From Clostridiales bacterium (GTDB taxonomy: Bacteria > Bacillota > Clostridia > Oscillospirales > Oscillospiraceae), in contig CP107216.1 of the NCBI GenBank assembly GCA_025757645.1, forward strand, positions 1,177,501 to 1,241,500: 64,000 nt of DNA, written 5' to 3'. The notes under the pieces are model-generated. The model was not told where the DNA came from. It did no database searches and saw only the letters and a list, made by a program, of their open reading frames with translations. A program made the position numbers and the translations under genes. How positions within the stretch are numbered: the first letter of the stretch is position 1; each line of letters opens with the position of its first letter. Below are positions 16,221-24,772 of this stretch, piece by piece.

Positions 16221-16800
16221 CGAACGTTCATCCGGCACGGCATTTTTCAGCTCCAAGGACGAGAAGTCCGTTCTGGCCGGCGCGCATGACTATTTTGTCA
16301 ACAATGTCCTGCCCAGCGATATCAAGGCGTGCGTGCGCAAGATCAAGGCGCCGACGCTCTATGTCAATAATCACGACGAGACGTTCCTGCTCGTGCGCAG
16401 CGGCCACGGTACACTCACGGTCAACGGTCTGGATTACCGCCTCAAGCCGGACACCCTCGTCAACCTCGGGCCGTTTCACCGCTACCGCTATCAGCCGGAC
16501 AAGGGGGAGACGCTTGAGATCGCCGAGAGCCGCATGAACAGCGGCACATATGTCTACCTCGTGGCGAACCCCTATATGAAGTTCGAGCAGTTTTATGTCC
16601 CGTCCGAGCCGCCGGTCGTGGCGCTGCACGGGCTGTATGCCGAGATCGCGAATGATGCCATGGACGGCATTCTCGCGGAGACGGAGCGGCAGTCGCCCGA
16701 TCAGCTCCAGCTGTGCTTCTGCTATATGATGGATCTGCTCGGTATCGTGACCGAGAAGATGCCGCGGGAATATTTTCACCAGATACCCGGTCGAAAGTGA
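16213..16800 (+). CDS. Free-standing AraC-type cupin sensor domain without HTH
   Basis: A 195-residue protein overlapping the regulator stop by 8 nt, with GGGAGG upstream of its ATG. DETFLLVRSGHGTLTVNGLD aligns with DSYFVLVRSGSGSFIINGEE of the regulator, and the order of later segments (cupin, then a helical MDLLGIVTEK-like end) also agrees. It ends where the DNA-binding domains would begin. A long frame without a remnant HTH argues for a dedicated gene rather than recent decay. It could bind the same ligand, pair with the regulator, or sequester it. No such stand-alone partner is known to me for bai control. Confidence 0.75.
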   Translation: MANERSSGTAFFSSKDEKSVLAGAHDYFVNNVLPSDIKACVRKIKAPTLYVNNHDETFLLVRSGHGTLTVNGLDYRLKPDTLVNLGPFHRYRYQPDKGETLEIAESRMNSGTYVYLVANPYMKFEQFYVPSEPPVVALHGLYAEIANDAMDGILAETERQSPDQLQLCFCYMMDLLGIVTEKMPREYFHQIPGRK

Positions 16801-16829
16801 GAATTAACAGAAAATATCGTCAATGTGGA

Positions 16830-16870
16830 CAAAGCCTCAAAAGCGACAGCGGTCGTCTTTTGAGGCTTTG
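16830..16870 (+). terminator. Terminator after the regulator pair
   Basis: Perfect 14-bp stem (CAAAGCCTCAAAAG and its complement) with a 13-nt loop; only a short T-rich stretch follows (CCAGTTTTG). It probably ends the regulator message. Confidence 0.65.
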
Positions 16871-17077
16871 CCAGTTTTGCCACGAAATCTGTTGTGAAAT
16901 CTTATTTTTTGTCGTTTTTAACGATAGCAAAACAGGAGGCAACGCCCGGAAGAAAATCGAATCTAATGTTAAAATATTATCGTTCCTTAACAAAAGCATA
17001 ACTGCTGGTGTGTGTCCGGGGTGACGGGAAAGCTCCGGAAAAGGTCAAAGATTTGCGTTAAGAAAGGACAAAGAATC
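16871..17077 (+). promoter_or_regulatory. Upstream region of the baiA-B-G-F operon
   Basis: About 200 AT-rich bases. A TTAAAATATTAT stretch near 16969-16980 could serve as a -10 but has no good -35. AGAAAAT and AATGTT words similar to those upstream of baiH occur. AGAAAGGA lies about 10 nt before the baiA ATG. I see no gene. Confidence 0.4.
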
Positions 17078-17845
17078 ATGTTTGAAAATGAATTCAAAGG
17101 TAAGGTCGTTCTTGTTACCGGTGGTAGTCGCGGCATCGGCTTCGCGGCAGTCAAGGGCTTTCTCGCTGCGGGTGCCAAAGTGTACTTCCTCAGCCACTAT
17201 GAAGAGACCGGTGCCAAGGCTCTAGCAGCGCTCAAGGAGATCAACCCCGACTACGAAGTCATGACCAAGGCCATCGACCTGTGCGACTACAAGGCCGTTC
17301 AGGAACTGTACAAAGAGATCATTGCCAAGTGGGGCCGTCTGGACGTGCTCGTCAACAACGCCGGCACCGACAACAGCACCTGGCTGACCAGGCTCAAGCA
17401 GTCCGAGTGGGATGCCGTCTGCAACCTGAACATGAAGGCCCCCTACACCATGATGAAGTACGCGATCCCGCACCTGGTCAAGACCAAGGGCTGCATCGTC
17501 AATACCGCTTCCGTCGCCGGTGTCTATGGCTGCCCGACCGGCCTGCCGTACCCCGCCAGCAAGGCTGCCCTGATCGCCATGACCAAGTCCGTCGCTTATT
17601 CCTTCGCCAACAAGGGCGTGCGTGTCAACGCGGTCGCTCCGGGCGTTGTCAACACCGACATGGTCGCCAATATGCCGCAGTTCGCCAAGGACTCCGTCGG
17701 TGATACCATCCCGATGAAGCGCTTTGCCGAGCCCGAGGACATTGCCAACGGCATCCTGTTCCTGTCCTCCAGCGCCGCGTCCTACGTCACCGGCGTCTGC
17801 CTGCAGATCGACGGCGGCTACCGTCCGAACAACCTGCCGAAGTAA
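17078..17845 (+). CDS. baiA: 3alpha-hydroxysteroid (bile acid CoA) dehydrogenase BaiA
   Basis: A 255-residue short-chain dehydrogenase. VTGGSRGIGFAA is the cofactor loop and NNAG the core strand. Ser145, Tyr158 and Lys162 form the catalytic triad. Similarity to BaiA of C. scindens shows in RGIGFAA, the YPASKA segment, VAPGVVNTDM and PMKR. BaiA oxidises the 3alpha-hydroxyl of bile-acid CoA with NAD+ and can reverse this at the end of the pathway. It opens the long plus-strand arm. Only one copy is seen here. The identification is by pattern; general SDRs are numerous, but context makes the call strong. Confidence 0.87.
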   Translation: MFENEFKGKVVLVTGGSRGIGFAAVKGFLAAGAKVYFLSHYEETGAKALAALKEINPDYEVMTKAIDLCDYKAVQELYKEIIAKWGRLDVLVNNAGTDNSTWLTRLKQSEWDAVCNLNMKAPYTMMKYAIPHLVKTKGCIVNTASVAGVYGCPTGLPYPASKAALIAMTKSVAYSFANKGVRVNAVAPGVVNTDMVANMPQFAKDSVGDTIPMKRFAEPEDIANGILFLSSSAASYVTGVCLQIDGGYRPNNLPK

Positions 17846-17860
17846 TTTTCCAAAGCCGCT

Positions 17861-17889
17861 GATCCCGCCCGCTGAGGGCGGGCGGGATC
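17861..17889 (+). repeat. GC-rich hairpin between baiA and baiB
   Basis: GATCCCGCCCG / CGGGCGGGATC, 11 bp, 7-nt loop, no U-run. Probably an intra-operon stability or attenuation element. Confidence 0.6.
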
Positions 17890-17928
17890 GGCGTATGCAA
17901 AATTCAGTGCTGTCAGGAAGTGATGGAG

Positions 17929-19449
17929 ATGCGCACGCAGCATTTTAACATTTTCAATACCGGGACGGAGAGCTTCTTCACACCCGGCACACAGCTGGCG
18001 AACATCGCCGCCGTGAAGCCGGATGCGCCGGCGGTCATTTACGTTTCCCCGGAAAACAAGGAGTCCGTCATGACGTGGCGGGAGCTCCACGAGCTCTCGA
18101 ACCGCATTGCCTGGTACCTGCTCGGTCAGGGCGTCGGCCCGGGTAAGAGCGTGCTCGCCGCGCTGCCGAACATCCCGACGCACATCGCGCTCGCGTTCGG
18201 CATCTGGAAGACCGGCGCCTGCTACGTGCCGGTGTCCAACCGCGCGCCGCAGCGCAATCTGATGGAGATCTGCGCGTGTGTGTCTCCGGCGCTCGTCATC
18301 ACGAACCGCAAAAAGCCGGACGGCTATCCCGGCCTGAGCACGGCGGAACTCAGAACACTGTGTGCCGACTGCCCCGCGGACATGCCCCCCGATGTGCTCG
18401 CCATCCCCAATCTTGCCAACTGCTCCGGAGGCACGACGGGGAAGACGAAGGTCATCGAGCAGGACATGCCGGCAGGGGAGAGCGACGAGGGTCTGCGGAC
18501 CTGGTTCGCCGTGTCCGGCATGCGCTTTGAGATGCGCCAGCTGCTCGCGGGCCCGCTGTTTCACGGCGCGCCGCACTCGGCGGCCTTCAACGGCCTCTAC
18601 TGCGGCAACACGCTCATCATGCCGGCCAAGCTCGACGCCGAGACGATCGTGCGGCTCATCAAAAAGTACCGCATCGAGTATGTCCAGATGGTGCCGACGC
18701 TCATGCAGCGCATCAGCCGCATGCCCGGCTTCCGGAAGGAAGACCTTGCGAGCCTCGAGGTGCTTTGCCATACCGGCGGCGTCTGCTCGCAGGATCTCAA
18801 GCGCGAGTGGCTTCAGATCATCCCGCCCGAGCGGCTCTACGAGATGTACGCCATGACCGAGTGCATCGGCATGACGTCCATCCGCGGCGACGAGTGGCTG
18901 CGCCACCCCGGCAGCGTCGGCAAGATGCACTGCGGCCGGGTGTCCATCCGCGATGAGGACGGCCACGAACTGCCCACCGGCGAGATCGGCGAGATCTTCA
19001 TGTCCTGGGGCGACAACAGCCCGCGCGTGATATATAAGAACATCCCGCCGCTGCCGACGGACAGCGAGGGCTTCCGCAGCGTCGGCGACATGGGCTATGT
19101 GGACGCGGAAGGCTACCTGTACTTTGCCGACCGCCGCAGCGACATGATCGTCACCGGCGGAGAAAATGTCTTTGCCGCCGAGGTCGAGATGGTGCTCAAA
19201 AAGCACCCCAAGGTGGTCGACGCCGTGGTCATCGGCCTGCCGGATCCCGATTGGGGCCACCGTATCCACGCCATCGTGGAGACGAACGGCCCGGTCGGAA
19301 ATAAGGACCTGATCCGCTTCGCACTCAATTATCTCCCCCCGTACAAGATTCCCAAATCCATTGAATTGGTGGATCACATCCCCGTGAACGAAAACGGGAA
19401 AGTCGTGCGCAGCAAGCTCGTCGAGGAAAGCCTCGCCAAAGGCTATTGA
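17929..19449 (+). CDS. baiB: Bile acid-CoA ligase BaiB
   Basis: A 506-residue member of the acyl-adenylate ligase superfamily. It matches C. scindens BaiB in GPLFHGAPHSAAFNGL, QMVPTLM, CHTGGVCS, MTECIG and IRGDEW. The ATP loop is SGGTTGKTK (about 166-174), and the C-terminal hinge runs GDMGYVDAEGYLYFADRRSD. The enzyme activates C24 bile acids with ATP and CoA before oxidation. Two ATGs and a GTG lie close together; the ATG at 17929 sits 8 nt from AGGAAG and was chosen, while 17923 is possible. It lies downstream of baiA, whereas in C. scindens baiB is first in the operon. Confidence 0.94.
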   Translation: MRTQHFNIFNTGTESFFTPGTQLANIAAVKPDAPAVIYVSPENKESVMTWRELHELSNRIAWYLLGQGVGPGKSVLAALPNIPTHIALAFGIWKTGACYVPVSNRAPQRNLMEICACVSPALVITNRKKPDGYPGLSTAELRTLCADCPADMPPDVLAIPNLANCSGGTTGKTKVIEQDMPAGESDEGLRTWFAVSGMRFEMRQLLAGPLFHGAPHSAAFNGLYCGNTLIMPAKLDAETIVRLIKKYRIEYVQMVPTLMQRISRMPGFRKEDLASLEVLCHTGGVCSQDLKREWLQIIPPERLYEMYAMTECIGMTSIRGDEWLRHPGSVGKMHCGRVSIRDEDGHELPTGEIGEIFMSWGDNSPRVIYKNIPPLPTDSEGFRSVGDMGYVDAEGYLYFADRRSDMIVTGGENVFAAEVEMVLKKHPKVVDAVVIGLPDPDWGHRIHAIVETNGPVGNKDLIRFALNYLPPYKIPKSIELVDHIPVNENGKVVRSKLVEESLAKGY

Positions 19450-19514
19450 GCACGCAGAAGAAACCAACTGTCACACGGCTTCGTGCCGGAATCACTAGAC
19501 AGGAGAATGTACTC

Positions 19515-20936
19515 ATGGAAAACAACAAAAATTATATGAAAGGCTTTGTGCCCTACGCTATTGCGGCGGCGATCCTGAGCCTTTGCGGCGGCTTCACCGC
19601 TTCGGTGCCGACCGCGATCTCCACGGCCTGGGATGCCGACTCGTCCCTGACCTTCATCACGCTGGCTTACTCCCTGGCTGCCGCCGCCATGGCGCCGATC
19701 CTGGGCAAGCTCGGCGGCGTGATTGGCCGCAGAAAGATGCTGCTGAGTGCCATGGGCCTTTACACGGTCGGCCAGGCTCTCATCGCCATCTGCCCGCAGA
19801 ACATCCCGCTGCTGCTCGTGTTCCGCTTCATGGTCGGTATCGGCGCTGCCGGCATCGCCCCGGTCGTCATGTCCTACATCATGATGGAGTTCCCGCCCGA
19901 GAAGATGGGCCAGGGCTTCACGGTCTACATGGCAGTTGCCTGCGGCATGGTCATCTTTGGACCCACCGTCGGCGGCATCATCATGAAGGTCATCGGAACG
20001 GCCAATGCATGGCGCATCGTCATGTGGGTCTGCGTCGCGCTGTGCGTGATCACGTTCCTGATCTGCTTTGCAAAGGTCAAGGATAACCCGAACATCCCCA
20101 AAGGCACCATGCAGGGCTTTGACTGGGCAGGCGCCGTGTTCGTCCTGCTCATGTTCGGTGCGCTCGTCTGCGTGCCCACCTTCGGCCAGCAGAACGGCTG
20201 GGCCAGCGCTGCGACGCTTGCGTCCATCGGCGTGGCCGTCGTTGGCCTCATCGTCCTCTTCCTGGTTGAGAAGAAGGCCTCCAACCCGATCCTCAACGGC
20301 AAGTTCATGGCTCGTAAGAACTTTGTGCTCCCCGTGCTGGTCATGCTCCTGACCCAGGGCCTTATGACCGCCTGCCTGACCGAGATCATCCGCTTCGGTT
20401 ATGCCATCGACAAGGCCACCGTCGCTGCGGTTGCCATGAGCATTGAGTACCTCGGCATGGCGATCGGCACCGTCGTCCTCGGCCCCATGGCCGACAAGAA
20501 GGAGCCGAAGGTCGTGGCTGCCATCGCGCTCGTGTTTGTCGCCATCGGCTCTCTGATCATGCTCTTCATCGGCGAGAATGCCGGCATCCTCATGATGGGC
20601 GGCGCTCTGTTCTTTGTCGGTCTCGGCATCGGCGGCAACGGCACCATCTTCATGAAGGTCGCCCTGTCCGGTGTTGCTCCGGCTGAGTCCTCCTCCGCTT
20701 CCGGCACGTACAACGTGTTCCGTGATATGACTGCTCCGTTCGGTGTTGCCATCTTCGTGCCCATGTTCGTCACGGGCATGACCAAAAAGGCCGCCACCGG
20801 CATGGCAGTGCCCGCAGCTGCCGCCAGCGCGCTGCACTCCGTGGCGCTCGTGCAGCTCATCTGTGTCATCGTCGGTATCGTGGTCTGCTTCCTGATCCCG
20901 AGCGTGCACAAGAAGGCAGAAGCTGCCAAAGAGTAA
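19515..20936 (+). CDS. baiG: Bile acid transporter BaiG (MFS)
   Basis: A 473-residue major facilitator protein with about 14 hydrophobic segments. It resembles C. scindens BaiG in YMKGFVPYAIAA, APILGKLG, GRRKMLL, ADKKEPK and the GNGTIFMKVALSG segment. BaiG is a proton-driven importer of unconjugated primary bile acids at the cytoplasmic membrane. AGGAGA lies 8 nt before the ATG. It follows baiB by 65 nt in the same direction. The basic loop GRRKM between helices 2 and 3 is the MFS signature. Confidence 0.92.
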   Translation: MENNKNYMKGFVPYAIAAAILSLCGGFTASVPTAISTAWDADSSLTFITLAYSLAAAAMAPILGKLGGVIGRRKMLLSAMGLYTVGQALIAICPQNIPLLLVFRFMVGIGAAGIAPVVMSYIMMEFPPEKMGQGFTVYMAVACGMVIFGPTVGGIIMKVIGTANAWRIVMWVCVALCVITFLICFAKVKDNPNIPKGTMQGFDWAGAVFVLLMFGALVCVPTFGQQNGWASAATLASIGVAVVGLIVLFLVEKKASNPILNGKFMARKNFVLPVLVMLLTQGLMTACLTEIIRFGYAIDKATVAAVAMSIEYLGMAIGTVVLGPMADKKEPKVVAAIALVFVAIGSLIMLFIGENAGILMMGGALFFVGLGIGGNGTIFMKVALSGVAPAESSSASGTYNVFRDMTAPFGVAIFVPMFVTGMTKKAATGMAVPAAAASALHSVALVQLICVIVGIVVCFLIPSVHKKAEAAKE

Positions 20937-20997
20937 TTTCTTCCGACCAATCAACCTCATTCAGTGCGATACGCACAGAAAGGATTGTCATCCTAAC

Positions 20998-22356
20998 ATG
21001 AAAGAAATCGACAACAAACTGACTCAGAAATTCGACGAGTATCCTTCCTTCGGCGTTCTCAAGGGCGTCAAGGTCTTCGTGACCGGCACGAACATCGCCG
21101 GCCCCTTCGCCGGCTGCCTCATGGCCGAGATGGGCGCGAAGGTCCTGCAGGCCGAGGCTCCGACCATCGCCTGCCAGACCCGCGGCACCCTCGCGTGGAG
21201 CCAGAACCACCGCAACGAGTACTCCATCACCATCAACTCCGCCAGCCCCGCCGGCAAGAAGATCTTCCTCAAGTGCGTCGAGTGGGCTGACATCTGGATC
21301 GAGGCCGGCCGTCCGGGCTCCTATGCCAAGCGCGGCCTGACCGACGAAGTCTGCTGGAAGCACAATAAGAAGCTCGCCATCGTGCACGTGTCCGGCTACG
21401 GCCAGTTCGGCCCGGCCAAGAACAAGCCCTCCTACGACGTCTCCGGTCAGGCCATGGGCGGCTACATGTACATGAACGGCGTCTCCCCGACGTCCGGCCC
21501 GCTGAAGGTCAACCCGTACCTGTCCGACTACATCACCGCTTACAACGCCTGCATGGTCGCGCTCGCCGGCTACATCAACGCCAAGAACAGCGGCGAGGGT
21601 GATTCCTGCGACGTCGCGCAGTACGACACCATGTTCCGCCTGCTCGACAACTACCCGGCCAACTGGTTCAACAAGGGCTACCCGAAGCAGGGCGAGCCCG
21701 TGCCCTTCCGCACCGGCAACAAGAGCGACCAGGCTGCCTGCTTCTCGTTCTACGACACGAAGGAAGGCAACGCCATGTTTGTCGCGATCGTCGGTCAGGG
21801 CCCTGTCACCCGCGGTTACCCGATCATCGGCATGGGCAAGCCCGGCGTCACCGAGGGCATCCCGAAGAACTGCACCGGCTTCCCGCTGTTTGACCCCCGC
21901 GGCAAGAAGGCGGACGAGCTGTGCGCGAAGTTCTGCGCCGAGCACACCTGCGACGAGATCGAGGAGATCTTCAACAAGGCCGGCATCCCGTGCCAGCGCG
22001 CTTACGGCCCGGCCGACATCGAGAAGGATCCGCAGTACGAGGCCCGCGAGAACATCGTCGAGTGGGATGACCAGTGCTTCGGCAAGATGAAGGGCATCGG
22101 CGTCACGAACATCTTCAAGAAGAACCCGTCCCAGATCGTGGCTTCCGCGCCGTGCTTCGGCGAGCACAACCGCGAGGTTCTCAAGGACTTTGGCTACACC
22201 GACGAGGAGATCGACGCGCTCTACAAGAAGGGCGAGCTCGCGACTTGGACGCCGGCGGACACCGCCCGCATCAAGAACTTCGTTGAGTGGCACTTCTTCT
22301 GGGATCCGGAGCGTCAGGCCAAGCGCATCGGCCTGGAGTATCCCCCGAAAAAGTAA
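20998..22356 (+). CDS. baiF: Bile acid CoA transferase BaiF (class III)
   Basis: A 452-residue CaiB/BaiF-family protein. NIAGPFAGCLMAEMGAKVLQ is the N-terminal CoA-binding fold, and Asp205 in DSCDVAQYD is the catalytic Asp that forms the acyl anhydride. BaiF moves CoA from late intermediates to incoming primary bile acids and so saves ATP. Several segments also resemble carnitine CoA transferase CaiB (KRGLTDEVCW, HVSGYGQFG), but the company of baiB, baiE, baiCD and baiH decides for bile acids. It carries about 20 more C-terminal residues than I recall for C. scindens BaiF. A near-identical paralogue follows. Confidence 0.9.
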   Translation: MKEIDNKLTQKFDEYPSFGVLKGVKVFVTGTNIAGPFAGCLMAEMGAKVLQAEAPTIACQTRGTLAWSQNHRNEYSITINSASPAGKKIFLKCVEWADIWIEAGRPGSYAKRGLTDEVCWKHNKKLAIVHVSGYGQFGPAKNKPSYDVSGQAMGGYMYMNGVSPTSGPLKVNPYLSDYITAYNACMVALAGYINAKNSGEGDSCDVAQYDTMFRLLDNYPANWFNKGYPKQGEPVPFRTGNKSDQAACFSFYDTKEGNAMFVAIVGQGPVTRGYPIIGMGKPGVTEGIPKNCTGFPLFDPRGKKADELCAKFCAEHTCDEIEEIFNKAGIPCQRAYGPADIEKDPQYEARENIVEWDDQCFGKMKGIGVTNIFKKNPSQIVASAPCFGEHNREVLKDFGYTDEEIDALYKKGELATWTPADTARIKNFVEWHFFWDPERQAKRIGLEYPPKK

Positions 22357-22377
22357 ATCTTAGCGCAAATAGACGGT

Positions 22378-22415
22378 AAGCTGTCAGCATGGGCTTTTGC
22401 CCATGTTGGCAGCTT
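22378..22415 (+). repeat. Hairpin between the two CoA transferase genes
   Basis: AAGCTGTCAGCATGGGC / GCCCATGTTGGCAGCTT with a TTTT loop, 17 positions with few mismatches, followed by ATCTT. It may be a leaky terminator setting the ratio of the two paralogues. Confidence 0.55.
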
Positions 22416-22471
22416 ATCTTGAATCCGGAGGAATCTGTAGAAAAACACAACAAAAAGGAGGCACAGCATAC

Positions 22472-23839
22472 ATGAGTTTCAAAAAAATTGACTGCAACCT
22501 CACGCAGAAGTTCAGCGAATACCCCGACTTCGGCGTTCTCAACGGTGTCAAGGTCTTTGTGTCCGGCACGGCCATCGCCGGCCCCTTTGCCGGCTGCCTG
22601 ATGGCGGAAATGGGTGCGAAGGTGCTCCAGTCCGAGGCGCCCAAGATCTCCTGCGGCACGCGCGGGACGACCAGCTGGTCGCAGAACCACCGCAACGAGT
22701 ACTCTATCACGTGCAACCCGCGCACGCCCGCCGGCAAGAAGATCTTCAAAAAGTGCCTCGAGTGGGCCGATATCTGGATCGAGTCCAGCAAGGCCGGCAC
22801 CTATGCCAAGATGGGCCTCACCGATGAGGTCTGCTGGGGTGTCAACAGCAAGCTGTGCATCGTGCACGTCTCCGGCTACGGCCAGACGGGCCCGTATAAG
22901 TCCAAGGCATCCTACGACGTTTCCGGTCAGGCCATGGGCGGTTATATGTACATGAACGGCGTGTCCCCGACGGATGTGCCGCTGAAGGTCAACCCCTATC
23001 TGTCTGACTATGTCACGGCCTACAACGCCTGCATGACCGCACTGTCGGCTTACATCCACGCGCTCAAGACTGGCAAGGGCGAGTCCTGCGACGTTGCGCA
23101 GTACGACACCATGTTCCGTCTGCTGGATAACTATCCGGTGCTCTGGTACAACAAGGGCTACCCGAAAGACGGCGAGCCCGTGCCGTACCGAACCGGCAAC
23201 CACTCCGACCTTGCGGCCTGCTTCTCATTCTACACCACGAAGGACAACAAGCAGCTCTTTGTCGCCATCAATGGCCCCGGCCCGGTCGAGAAGGGCTATC
23301 CCATCATCGGCGTCGGCACGCCGGGCGTGACGCCGGGTCTGCCGAAGGGCATCCCCGGCTTCCCGCTCAACACCCCCATGGGGCAGAAGGCGGATCAGGC
23401 GCTCACGGATTTCTGCGCGAAGCACACCTGCGCCGAGCTCGAGGAGATCTTCAACAAGGTCGGCATTCCGAACCAGCGTGCCTATGAGCCGGGCGATATC
23501 GAAAACGACCCGCAGTACGCCGAGCGCGAGAACCTTGTCGAGTGGGAAGACCAGATCTTCGGCGAGATGAAGGGCATCGGTATCACGAACCGCTTCAAGA
23601 ACAACCCCTCGCAGATCGTGGCATCCGCGCCGTGCTTCGGCGAGCACAACCGCGAGGTGCTGCAGGAGTTCGGATACACCGATAAGGAGATCGACGACCT
23701 CTACAAGAAGGGCGAGATCGTGACGTGGACGCCGGCGGACACCGCCCGCATCCGTCACCTGCCCGATTGGGGCTTCTTCTGGGATACCGAGCGCCAGTGT
23801 GAGCGCATCGGCATGGAGTGGCCGCTCAAGGACGAGTGA
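22472..23839 (+). CDS. Second bile acid CoA transferase (BaiF/BaiK type)
   Basis: A 455-residue protein aligned end to end without gaps for most of its length to the preceding gene (shared SYDVSGQAMGGYMYMNGVSP, AQYDTMFRLLDNYP, SAPCFGEHNREVL). The catalytic Asp is Asp207. AAGGAGG lies about 10 nt before the ATG. The pair looks like a tandem duplication. In C. scindens a second type III transferase, BaiK, is encoded in a separate cluster; whether this gene is its counterpart cannot be decided here. Different acyl preference (for example allo- versus normal bile acids) is possible. Confidence 0.87.
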   Translation: MSFKKIDCNLTQKFSEYPDFGVLNGVKVFVSGTAIAGPFAGCLMAEMGAKVLQSEAPKISCGTRGTTSWSQNHRNEYSITCNPRTPAGKKIFKKCLEWADIWIESSKAGTYAKMGLTDEVCWGVNSKLCIVHVSGYGQTGPYKSKASYDVSGQAMGGYMYMNGVSPTDVPLKVNPYLSDYVTAYNACMTALSAYIHALKTGKGESCDVAQYDTMFRLLDNYPVLWYNKGYPKDGEPVPYRTGNHSDLAACFSFYTTKDNKQLFVAINGPGPVEKGYPIIGVGTPGVTPGLPKGIPGFPLNTPMGQKADQALTDFCAKHTCAELEEIFNKVGIPNQRAYEPGDIENDPQYAERENLVEWEDQIFGEMKGIGITNRFKNNPSQIVASAPCFGEHNREVLQEFGYTDKEIDDLYKKGEIVTWTPADTARIRHLPDWGFFWDTERQCERIGMEWPLKDE

Positions 23840-23911
23840 TCCCAACATACCGGACGGGCTGCGGCTCACACAGCCCGTCCGCCGCATTCTATATCAGCAA
23901 AGGAGAAACAA

Positions 23912-24697
23912 ATGGGTAGACTTGATGGAAAAGTCTGTTTCGTCACCGGTGCCGGTTCCGGCATTGGCGCCAAGACTGCCGAGCTCTTCGCACACGAGGG
24001 CGCAAGCGTCATCATGGCGGATATGCATGAAGAAAACCTCAACAAGGTCGCGGCCAACATCCGGGCTGCGGGCGGCGAGGTCATGACGGCTGTCGTCAAC
24101 ATCACCGACAATGACGCTGTGAAGGCGGCGTTTGCGGCCGGTGTGGAAAAGTACGGAAAGATCGACGCGCTGGCCAATATCGCAGGTGTGCTCGATGTCG
24201 CCATGCGGCCGATCGACGATTTTCTTACCAGCGATCTCGACACGACCCTGACCGTGAACGTCAAGGGCACGATGTACGTTACCCGCGCGGCTGTCAAGCA
24301 GTTCATCGCGCAGGGCTACGGCACGATCGCGACCGTCGCCTCCGTCGGCGGCGTGAACGGCAACGGCAGCGCAGCCTACACGGTCTCGAAGGGCGCGGAG
24401 GTCGCGCTGACCAAGCACATCGCGCTGCGCTTTGCCAACGGCGAGCAGAAGATCCGCGCCAACTGCGTGTGCCCCGGCACGGTCATGACCCCCATGACCA
24501 CGCGCGCCATGAAGGCCAGAGGCAAGTACACGAAGGCCGCCAAGGCCATGCAGGCCTCCACCGCAAAGCATTCCACGCTCGACGTGGGCACGTGCTCGGA
24601 TCTCGACATTGCCAAGATCCTGCTGTTTTTGTGCAGCGACGATTCTGCGCCGCTCAACGGTCAGGCGCTCGTTGCCGATTACGGCGCAAACCTCTGA
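23912..24697 (+). CDS. Short-chain dehydrogenase/reductase, probable hydroxysteroid dehydrogenase
   Basis: A 261-residue SDR. VTGAGSGIGAKTAELF binds the cofactor; the Ser in VASVGG and the Tyr/Lys in YTVSKGAE form the active site. The usual NNAG reads NIAG here. AAAGGAG precedes the ATG. An insert at about 190-220 (ARGKYTKAAKAMQASTAKHS) replaces the usual substrate loop. Placed after the CoA transferases, it may act on a bile-acid hydroxyl (3, 7 or 12) or equal the SDR called BaiL in C. scindens. The position on the steroid is not readable. Confidence 0.75.
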   Translation: MGRLDGKVCFVTGAGSGIGAKTAELFAHEGASVIMADMHEENLNKVAANIRAAGGEVMTAVVNITDNDAVKAAFAAGVEKYGKIDALANIAGVLDVAMRPIDDFLTSDLDTTLTVNVKGTMYVTRAAVKQFIAQGYGTIATVASVGGVNGNGSAAYTVSKGAEVALTKHIALRFANGEQKIRANCVCPGTVMTPMTTRAMKARGKYTKAAKAMQASTAKHSTLDVGTCSDLDIAKILLFLCSDDSAPLNGQALVADYGANL

Positions 24698-24772
24698 TAC
24701 GCTGCGCCGGTGCGCGCACACCGGCGCAAAGCTGCAAAACCGCGCACACAAAATGAAAGGGAGTGTACTGTT

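Noticed and set aside
20998..23839. Reading the two CaiB/BaiF proteins as carnitine CoA transferases
   Set aside because: Some segments do resemble CaiB, but there is no CaiA, CaiD or CaiT homologue, while BaiB, BaiE, BaiCD, BaiH and BaiG homologues surround them.
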